5,118 nt of DNA, taken from the NCBI GenBank assembly GCA_030641465.1, contig DAOWHK010000111.1, positions 1 through 5,118 of the forward strand, read 5' to 3'. This DNA comes from Parachlamydiales bacterium. Its GTDB lineage: Bacteria > Chlamydiota > Chlamydiia > Chlamydiales > Simkaniaceae. Made by a program: the position numbers and the translations under genes. Below are positions 1 through 5,118 of this stretch, one piece after another. The notes beneath the pieces were generated by a model. It saw nothing but the letters and a program-made list of their open reading frames with translations. It did not search any database and was not told the DNA's origin. Within the stretch, counting starts at the first letter, position 1; every line of letters starts with the position of its first letter.

Positions 1-1887
1 CTCTGCCATACGCGCAGTAAAAGTATCGTAGTGTTGCATGGCAATAATCGTAGGTGGAACAACCACTGCAACTTGCTTGCCACCATCAACAACAGATTCA
101 AAATAAGCTCTCATGGCAACTTCCGTTTTTCCATAGCCAACATCTCCACAAATAAGTCTGTCCATCGCTTTCAAAGAGCACATGTCTTTTTTAAGATCAA
201 CTGTAGCATTTAGTTGGTCATCCGTTTCTACAAAAGGAAATTCATTTTCAAAAAGCTCTACATCATCGCTGTCTTGTGCGTATTCAAAACCCCCTTTATG
301 TTCGCGATTTGCTTGGGCTTGTAAAAGATCCTTTGCATAGCCAAGAATTGCAGTCTCGGCCTTTTCTTTCGCTTTTTGCCAAACTTTTGTACCAAGAGTG
401 TGGAGTTTTGGCGTTTCTTCATGAGGGCCAATGTAGCGGCTAACAAGGTGTGACTGCGCTAGGGGAGTGAAGAGTTTGCTATTACTTGCATACTCAATGA
501 GGAAAAATTCTTCTTCATTTCCGAGGTGATTTTTTTGTTTCTCGATCCCTAAAAATTTGCCGATACCACTATGGAAATGAACGACGAGATCTCCAGGCGT
601 TAGCGCGTGAAAATCAGATGCTGGCGTGTGGTAGGTGTTTCTCCATTTTTGCCTGCTAACTTTCTGTCTTTTTGTGATTTCTGTATAGGGAAGAAGGATT
701 TCTTTTTGATCAAGAAGCACATATCCGCTTGAGAGATAGCCTGGCTTGTATTTGGCATGAGATAAATCTAGCTCAGCTGTTTTTTCTTTCAAGGCATTTT
801 CTTCGGCCTCTGACGCTGTAAGAAAAGTAAGGGAAAAGGATTTTGCTTCTCTTTCCATCGATAAGAGCAAATCTTCTTCAAAATAGCTTGAGGGTTTGAT
901 AAAGGAGTGGCGGAGTCGTTTTGTTTCGATTGTCTGGCTAAACATATCAAAAGAGATAGGTTCGATAGGCTTTCTAGGGCCAGGCTTTGGTGCTATTTCA
1001 GAAAGTGCCTCTAGGGGGTCTTTTGAGAAGAAAAGGGTTTTATGAGTTTTTATTTGTGCAAAAAAATCGGGAAAAGAAAGAAATAGGGGGGAGCTTGCTC
1101 CGGGCAAACTTTTTAAAGAGACATATTTATCTTCTATTTTTAAAAGATCATCGAATACTAATAGGGGCTTGGAGTTTAAGTAGTCTAAAAAGAGTGCCGG
1201 CGCCTTTTCTTTTTTTAGCCGATTGAATTCATCTGCAGGAGATATAAATACATCCTTTCTTTTTTCCATGGATTTTTGGGAAATGGGATCAAATGCCCTG
1301 ATATTGTCAATCGTATCCCCGAAAAAATCGATCCGGCAGGGGTCAAATGCTGAAGTTGGAAAAATATCGATTAGCCCACCGCGGACAGCAAATTCCCCCT
1401 TGTCAGAGGCAACAGGCCTTTTTGTATATCCAAGCGAGACTAAAAGATCTGGAACGTTTGAAAAGGAGACTTCATCCCCAATTTTAATGTGCAAGAAATT
1501 TTGCAAAAGGGACTCTTTTGGAACCACCTTTTGTAGCAGTGCTTGAAGAGATGTAAGAATAACTTTTGGCTCTTTTTCTGTTAGCAACTCATGGATAATT
1601 TGATAGCGCTTTCCAACAATGTCAGGGCTCGGGACAATCTCTTCACCAGGAAGTGTTTCCCAGGCAGGAAATTGCAGAGGAGGTTTTTCTAGAAAGTAGC
1701 AAAGGTCTTCGTAAAGTAAATTCTCTCTTTCGCCACCAGTAATAATTACAAGATGCTGATTTAAGTGATTTTTGGCAATCGCAAGTAGGTAGGCTTTAGG
1801 GCAATCCCACAATCCTTCCATTAGAAGGGATGGGGTAGATTTTAGGGCCTGCTGAAAAAGAAGTAGAGAGGGGCTAGTGATGGTCAT
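1..1887 (-). CDS. mfd: Transcription-repair coupling factor Mfd (N-terminal 629 residues, cut by the left edge)
   Basis: Mfd is a cytoplasmic ATP-driven DNA translocase. It pushes RNA polymerase stalled at a lesion off the template and recruits UvrA for nucleotide excision repair. I translated this frame by hand from the ATG at 1887; it stays open for 629 codons to base 1, while family members are usually about 1,080-1,150 residues, so roughly 57% is present. Visible in order: a UvrB-like module (about 1-330) with PAWETLPGEE at 74-83 and FAVRGGLIDIFP at 166-177; the RNA-polymerase-interacting domain (about 428-500) with GDLVVHFHSGIGKFLGIE at 432-449 and LVSRYIG at 481-487; and the translocase start with Q-motif-like ETDDQ at 554-558, MDRLICGDVGYGKTEVAMRA at 575-594 (Walker A, K587) and a motif Ia region near 611. 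The UvrB-like module has no Walker A, as usual for Mfd. The start overlaps the end of alaS by 14 bp and lacks a well-spaced Shine-Dalgarno; an in-frame TTG at 1905 with GAGG 9 bases upstream is an alternative. Motifs V-VI and the UvrA-masking C-terminus lie outside the window. Confidence 0.97.
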   Translation of the reverse strand, partial: MTITSPSLLLFQQALKSTPSLLMEGLWDCPKAYLLAIAKNHLNQHLVIITGGERENLLYEDLCYFLEKPPLQFPAWETLPGEEIVPSPDIVGKRYQIIHELLTEKEPKVILTSLQALLQKVVPKESLLQNFLHIKIGDEVSFSNVPDLLVSLGYTKRPVASDKGEFAVRGGLIDIFPTSAFDPCRIDFFGDTIDNIRAFDPISQKSMEKRKDVFISPADEFNRLKKEKAPALFLDYLNSKPLLVFDDLLKIEDKYVSLKSLPGASSPLFLSFPDFFAQIKTHKTLFFSKDPLEALSEIAPKPGPRKPIEPISFDMFSQTIETKRLRHSFIKPSSYFEEDLLLSMEREAKSFSLTFLTASEAEENALKEKTAELDLSHAKYKPGYLSSGYVLLDQKEILLPYTEITKRQKVSRQKWRNTYHTPASDFHALTPGDLVVHFHSGIGKFLGIEKQKNHLGNEEEFFLIEYASNSKLFTPLAQSHLVSRYIGPHEETPKLHTLGTKVWQKAKEKAETAILGYAKDLLQAQANREHKGGFEYAQDSDDVELFENEFPFVETDDQLNATVDLKKDMCSLKAMDRLICGDVGYGKTEVAMRAYFESVVDGGKQVAVVVPPTIIAMQHYDTFTARMAE

Positions 1888-4510
1888 GGATCCATTCTGT
1901 TGCAAGATTTAGTGCCTCATCAATCCCGGAGGGGTTTTTACCTCCTGCTTGAGCCGTTTCTTTTTTTCCGCCGCCACCGCCTTTGATTGCACAAGAAATG
2001 TGTTTAATCAGTGCATTTGCATAAACCCCTTTTTTCACAAGGTCAGGGCTCACACTTACGTGAATCTGGCATTTATCCCCATCGATCGCAGCAAGAATTA
2101 CGATTCCAGATGGCATTTTTCTTAGGAGTAGGTCAGCGAATGCGCCAAGCTCTTTTGGATCCATATCCACCTTTGCTTGAATCACATTGATTTTGTTAAT
2201 ACAATTTGCGGTTTTGATAAGTGAGTCGGAAAGGGCTGCAAGAGTTGCTTGACGCATCGATTTTACGCTCTGTTTAAGCGTGCGATTTTCCTCAGAAAGG
2301 GTGACTACTCGCTCTTCCACTTGAGAGGTTTTTACCTGAAGCGTTTCTGCAATTTGAGAAAGTCGCTTGTCTGATTTATACATGAATGTTTCCGCATCCA
2401 TTCCTATGACAGCCTCGATTCGGCGAACGCCCTTTGCGATGCTTCCTTCTTTTGTAATACGAAAAAGTCCAATGGATCCAAGTGTATTGCAGTGCGTGCC
2501 GCCACAGAGCTCTTTAGAAAAACCATCAATCGAAACAAGTCTTACTTGGTCCCCATATTTATCTCCAAAAAATTGTTTAATCTCAGGGTGATTTTGAATG
2601 GAGCTATAAGAGATTTCTTCCGTTTTAACAGATCCGCCCTGCCAAATTTTATGGTTAATGATACTCTCAATAGCGCGAACATCTTCTTCAGAAAGAGGTT
2701 TATGATGGTTAAAATCAAAACGGATGCGATTTTCCTCAACAAGAGAGCCTGCCTGCCTGATATGCTCCCCTAGAACCTTTTGCAAAGCAAAGTGAAGGAG
2801 GTGAGTCGCTGTATGGTTTTTGCAAATGGCCTCTCGTCTCAAGCGATCAACAGATCCTGTCATCGGCTCTCCAATAAGAAGTGTTCCTTTTTCGAGTTTT
2901 CCAATATGTGCAATAACTCCGTCATATGGTGCTTTGCAATCCTTGACAATAAATTTTGCATCTTTATGCGTCAAAGCTCCGACATCTCCAACTTGACCCC
3001 CTTTTTCTGCATAAAAAGGAGTTTTATCAAGGAGCACAATGCCCTCTTCCTCTGCTGACATTTTTTGTACAAACACTCCATTTACAATGAGTCCAATGAC
3101 GGATCCATCATCTTCTACCGAATCATAACCAACAAACTCTGAAGGATCATGTTTTTGTAGAAATTCTTCATAGAGACTTGTTTCGACTTTTTGCACAGTT
3201 TCTTTTTTAGAGCTGCGCGAAGTTTCTTTAGCCTTAGCCTCAAACGAGTTAAACGCATTTAAATCTACTTTGAGATCAGAATCTGTTGCAAGAAGAAGAA
3301 TTTCTTCAATAGGAAATCCATAAGTATCTTTGAGTTTAAACGCGTCTTCTCCGCTAATTTCGTGAGTTGAAGCTTGCTTTGCTGATGAAATGATAGAATT
3401 TAACATATTGCCACCTCGTTTTAAGGTGCGTAAAAACCCTTCTTCTTCGAGGCTCAAGATTTCTTCAATCCGCCCTTTAGCAGTATTTAGCTCGTGATAA
3501 GCAGTCCCCATTGTCTCAACAAGTGATGGAAGAAGCTTTCCCATAAATGGCTTATCCATTCCGAGCATCTTTCCATATCTCACAGCGCGTCTAAGAACTT
3601 TTCGAAGGACATAACCTCTTTCAATATTACTCGGCTCTACTCCATCAGCAATTGCAAAAGAAAGAGTGCGGAGATGATCGGAAACGACATGAAATGCAGG
3701 AGCGAGGAGGGGATCTTTTGGGTTATAGGAGCGTCCTGAAATTGCTTCCATCTTAGAAATAATGTGGCGCAGCACATCTGTTTCAAAAATAGAATCGACC
3801 TCAGTCATCAAGGAAACGACCCGCTCTAAACCAGCGCCCGTATCAATGGATTTCTTTGGCAGAGGTGAAAGATCTCCTTGCAGAGTTCGGTCAAATTGCA
3901 TGAAGACAAGATTCCAAAATTCGATATAGCGCTCGCCAGTTGTATCCTCTTTTGGAGAGGCAGCGCTTCCATATTTGCTGCCCCGATCGAAAAAAAGCTC
4001 AGAAGAGGGGCCGCATGGACCTGTCTTTCCCATGGACCAAAAATTGTCCTCAGTTGCAATTTTTACAATCCGTTTTTCCTCGATATGCTCTTTCCAAAGC
4101 TCGAAGGCCTCGTCATCAGTTTCATAAACCGTTACAAAAAGCTTTTCGATCGGAAATTGAAAAATTTCTGTTGTGATTTCCCATGCATAGCGAATCGCTT
4201 CTTTTTTGAAATAATCTCCAAAAGAAAAATTCCCAATCATCTCAAAAAAAGTGGCATGTCTCGAAGTGTGGCCAACATTTTCAAGATCATTATGCTTTCC
4301 ACCGACTCGAATGCATTTTTGGGAAGAGGCGGCTCGTACATAATCCCTTTTTGCCTTTCCTAAAAAAACATCCTTAAATTGGTTCATTCCTGCATTGATA
4401 AAAAGAAGCGTTGGATCGTCATGTGGCACAACTGAGGAAGAGGGGATGATTTGATGCTGCTTGTTTTTAAAATAATTTAGGAATTTTGATCGAATTTCAT
4501 TTGATAACAT
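1874..4510 (-). CDS. alaS: Alanine--tRNA ligase (alanyl-tRNA synthetase), complete, 878 residues
   Basis: AlaRS activates alanine with ATP and charges tRNA-Ala; its editing domain hydrolyses Ser- and Gly-tRNA-Ala. The class II core has motif 1 around 30-50 (PHDDPTLLFINAGMNQF), motif 2 around 59-93 (SQKCIRVGGKHNDLENVG, then GNFSFGDYF) and motif 3 at 223-231 (DTGAGLERV). N200 and D223 sit where family members bind the alanine substrate. The editing domain carries the zinc-binding set H566, H570 (HTATH), C669 and H673 (CGGTH), matching the spacing of the E. coli enzyme. A helical, probably coiled-coil linker (about 715-760) leads to the C-Ala/DHHA1 domain with the glycine-rich motif KGGGGGKKETAQAGG at 843-857. 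Total length is normal for bacteria (about 875). I chose the ATG at 4510 because MLSNEIRSKF is the typical family N-terminus and GGAG lies 6 bases upstream; the ATG at 4579 would add 23 residues without family resemblance. No domain is missing or degraded. The gene is divergent from tkt and overlaps mfd downstream, probably in one operon. Confidence 0.99.
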   Translation of the reverse strand: MLSNEIRSKFLNYFKNKQHQIIPSSSVVPHDDPTLLFINAGMNQFKDVFLGKAKRDYVRAASSQKCIRVGGKHNDLENVGHTSRHATFFEMIGNFSFGDYFKKEAIRYAWEITTEIFQFPIEKLFVTVYETDDEAFELWKEHIEEKRIVKIATEDNFWSMGKTGPCGPSSELFFDRGSKYGSAASPKEDTTGERYIEFWNLVFMQFDRTLQGDLSPLPKKSIDTGAGLERVVSLMTEVDSIFETDVLRHIISKMEAISGRSYNPKDPLLAPAFHVVSDHLRTLSFAIADGVEPSNIERGYVLRKVLRRAVRYGKMLGMDKPFMGKLLPSLVETMGTAYHELNTAKGRIEEILSLEEEGFLRTLKRGGNMLNSIISSAKQASTHEISGEDAFKLKDTYGFPIEEILLLATDSDLKVDLNAFNSFEAKAKETSRSSKKETVQKVETSLYEEFLQKHDPSEFVGYDSVEDDGSVIGLIVNGVFVQKMSAEEEGIVLLDKTPFYAEKGGQVGDVGALTHKDAKFIVKDCKAPYDGVIAHIGKLEKGTLLIGEPMTGSVDRLRREAICKNHTATHLLHFALQKVLGEHIRQAGSLVEENRIRFDFNHHKPLSEEDVRAIESIINHKIWQGGSVKTEEISYSSIQNHPEIKQFFGDKYGDQVRLVSIDGFSKELCGGTHCNTLGSIGLFRITKEGSIAKGVRRIEAVIGMDAETFMYKSDKRLSQIAETLQVKTSQVEERVVTLSEENRTLKQSVKSMRQATLAALSDSLIKTANCINKINVIQAKVDMDPKELGAFADLLLRKMPSGIVILAAIDGDKCQIHVSVSPDLVKKGVYANALIKHISCAIKGGGGGKKETAQAGGKNPSGIDEALNLATEWIHDHH

Positions 4511-4516
4511 TATGGG

Positions 4517-4520
4517 CTCC
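4517..4520 (-). promoter_or_regulatory. Ribosome binding site of alaS
   Basis: On the minus strand GGAG stands 6 bases before the ATG at 4510, an ideal Shine-Dalgarno spacing. It decides the alaS start in favour of 4510 over the in-frame ATGs at 4522 and 4579. The ATG at 4522 overlaps this site and would place the SD inside the coding region. Confidence 0.8.
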
Positions 4521-4526
4521 ATCGCT

Positions 4527-4555
4527 TTGAAAGCAGTGGTATATAATTGCATAAT
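4527..4555 (+). promoter_or_regulatory. Candidate sigma-70-type (sigma-66 in Chlamydiae) promoter of tkt
   Basis: TTGAAA at 4527-4532 and CATAAT at 4550-4555 are separated by exactly 17 bases, each close to the TTGACA/TATAAT consensus. The start of transcription would fall near 4562, giving a leader of about 45 bases before the tkt ATG. A perfect TATAAT at 4542-4547 is also present but has no good -35 at the right distance on this strand. This is sequence resemblance only; AT-rich intergenic DNA yields such matches by chance. Confidence 0.45.
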
Positions 4556-4571
4556 ATGAAATATTTTGCAA
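4542..4571 (-). promoter_or_regulatory. Candidate promoter of alaS-mfd
   Basis: Reading the minus strand, TTGCAA (4571-4566) is followed after 18 bases by ATTATA (4547-4542), which would start transcription near 4535 and give a leader of about 25 bases before alaS. The match to consensus is weaker than for the tkt promoter, and it overlaps that promoter. It is offered because alaS needs a promoter somewhere in these 96 bp, unless one lies inside tkt, and this is the best pair I could see. Confidence 0.3.
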
Positions 4572-4572
4572 T
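4546..4572. repeat. Interrupted palindrome in the alaS/tkt divergent control region
   Basis: The outer arms ATTGCA (4546-4551) and TGCAAT (4567-4572) and the inner arms AATAT (4553-4557) and ATATT (4561-4565) are perfect inverted repeats around a 3-base centre (GAA, 4558-4560), with one T/T mismatch between them at 4552/4566. Eleven of twelve positions pair. The element overlaps the predicted -10 of tkt and both halves of the predicted alaS promoter, where a dimeric repressor would be expected to bind. It could equally be a chance product of AT-rich sequence. It is not a terminator: it is AT-rich and not placed after a gene. Confidence 0.6.
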
Positions 4573-4582
4573 GATGCATAAT
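4548..4582. repeat. Short direct repeat TGCATAAT, two copies
   Basis: The octamer TGCATAAT occurs at 4548-4555 and 4575-4582, with starts 27 bases apart. The first copy contains the proposed -10 of tkt. It may be a second binding half-site or a coincidence in AT-rich DNA. Confidence 0.4.
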
Positions 4583-4593
4583 TAACTCATTTT

Positions 4594-4598
4594 GGGAG
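4594..4598 (+). promoter_or_regulatory. Ribosome binding site of tkt
   Basis: GGGAG ends 8 bases before the ATG at 4607, a normal Shine-Dalgarno distance. It supports that ATG as start. A TTG codon immediately before it (4604-4606) is in frame but would be closer to the site and is less likely. Confidence 0.8.
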
Positions 4599-4606
4599 AT
4601 AACTTG

Positions 4607-5118
4607 ATGGATGAAGATCTAAAAAAGATTCTTGGAAAAGTTGCGAGTGCGATACGTATTCTTTCCATGGACGGGGTACAAAAAGCAAATTCTGGGCATC
4701 CCGGACTTCCCCTTGGTTGTGCAGAACTCGGAGCCTATCTATACGGACATATGCTGAAACAAAGTCCAAAAAATCCCAAGTGGATGGGGCGCGATCGATT
4801 CATTTTATCTGCAGGTCATGGCTCGATGTGGCTCTACTCCTGCCTCCATTTAGCAGGATATGATCTCTCTTTAGATGACTTAAAAAAATTTAGACAGCTG
4901 CACTCGAAAACGCCAGGACATCCTGAGTGTCATGAAACACCTGGAGTGGAATCTACAACAGGCCCTCTTGGACAAGGCGTTGGCAATGCAGTTGGCCAGG
5001 CCCTTGGATTAAAAATCCTTGGAGAAAAATTTAATACGGATAAACACAAAATTTTCTCCAACAAAGTATTTTGCTTAGCCGGCGATGGATGTCTTATGGA
5101 AGGTGTTTCTTCTGAAGC
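4607..5118 (+). CDS. tkt: Transketolase (N-terminal 170 residues, cut by the right edge)
   Basis: Transketolase is a cytoplasmic thiamine-diphosphate enzyme that moves two-carbon ketol units between sugar phosphates in the non-oxidative pentose phosphate pathway, supplying ribose-5-phosphate and erythrose-4-phosphate. The frame was translated from the ATG at 4607 and is open to the window's end; about a quarter of the usual 660-670 residues is present. Family hallmarks are all in place: SGHPGLPLG at 29-37 (H31), [13 protein letters not shown] at 62-74 (H71), [12 protein letters not shown] at 96-107 (H105), [18 protein letters not shown] at 113-130, and the cofactor/metal motif GDGCLMEG at 159-166 with D160 and E165. 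These match E. coli TktA nearly position for position, so this is a classical two-domain-type N-terminus; whether the Pyr and C-terminal domains follow in the same chain lies outside the window. The gene is transcribed away from alaS, with a 96 bp shared upstream region, as with tktB beside alaS in Chlamydia. Confidence 0.97.
   Translation, partial: MDEDLKKILGKVASAIRILSMDGVQKANSGHPGLPLGCAELGAYLYGHMLKQSPKNPKWMGRDRFILSAGHGSMWLYSCLHLAGYDLSLDDLKKFRQLHSKTPGHPECHETPGVESTTGPLGQGVGNAVGQALGLKILGEKFNTDKHKIFSNKVFCLAGDGCLMEGVSSE

Noticed and set aside
31..446. Small frames at 31-213 (plus) and 258-446 (minus)
   Set aside because: Both are shadows of mfd in other frames, across the segment encoding the start of the translocase domain and the linker before it.
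987..1546. Two plus-strand open frames (987-1226 and 1223-1546) that touch end to start like a small operon
   Set aside because: Both lie wholly inside mfd on the opposite strand, their proteins are low-complexity with no recognisable motif, and the mfd frame here is uninterrupted and family-like (FAVRGGLIDIFP).
1970..1976. Run of seven A on the coding strand of alaS just after the glycine-rich motif, a possible slippage or frameshift site
   Set aside because: The zero frame continues correctly through the family motif KKETAQAGG to a normal C-terminus, so there is no sign that a shift is needed or made.
3878..4363. A 161-codon plus-strand frame opposite the AlaRS catalytic domain
   Set aside because: It is antisense to the most conserved part of alaS, and its composition follows the complement of that gene. 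No convincing ribosome site or family match is visible.
4542..4547. Perfect TATAAT on the plus strand taken as the tkt -10
   Set aside because: No acceptable -35 lies 16-18 bases upstream and there is no TGn extension. TTGAAA is only 9 bases away, whereas it fits the CATAAT at 4550 with a 17-base spacer.
4511..4579. In-frame extension of alaS to the ATG at 4579, giving 901 residues
   Set aside because: The extra 23 residues do not resemble any AlaRS N-terminus and would run through the promoter-like region and the palindrome. The ATG at 4510 has a well-spaced GGAG and the standard MLSNEIR beginning.

Overview
The window holds parts or all of three well-conserved housekeeping genes. From left to right they are the 5' 57% or so of mfd (minus strand, running off the left edge), a complete alaS (minus strand), and the first 170 codons of a transketolase gene, tkt (plus strand, running off the right edge). 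All three frames are open and intact, with no frameshift, insertion sequence, tRNA, rRNA, CRISPR array or integration scar. Almost all the sequence is coding; the only real intergenic space is the 96 bp between alaS and tkt.

The order mfd - alaS - divergent tkt is the order I recall from Chlamydia chromosomes (hemE, mfd, alaS, tktB). Several protein stretches also look chlamydial, such as the AlaRS start MLSNEIRSKF and the segment FDRGSKYGSAASPKED. The organism is therefore most likely a member of the phylum Chlamydiota. The proteins look somewhat diverged from what I remember of Chlamydia, which would fit an amoeba-associated or environmental lineage, but I cannot name a family or genus from memory alone.

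Layout: positions 1-1887 (minus) encode the Mfd UvrB-like N-terminus, the RNA-polymerase-interacting domain and the start of the translocase motor, ending just after the motif Ia region. Positions 1874-4510 (minus) encode AlaRS. The mfd start lies inside the end of alaS (14 bp overlap), so alaS and mfd probably form one transcription unit with coupled translation. Positions 4511-4606 form a compact divergent control region with candidate promoters facing both ways, good ribosome binding sites for both genes, and a striking interrupted palindrome centred at 4559. Positions 4607-5118 (plus) encode the N-terminal thiamine-diphosphate-binding part of transketolase.

The genes do not form a single pathway: AlaRS serves translation, Mfd serves transcription-coupled DNA repair, and transketolase serves the non-oxidative pentose phosphate pathway. 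Their association is a conserved chromosomal neighbourhood. I found no undescribed system. The items most worth a second look are the palindrome between the divergent promoters and a few substitutions in conserved Mfd motifs.
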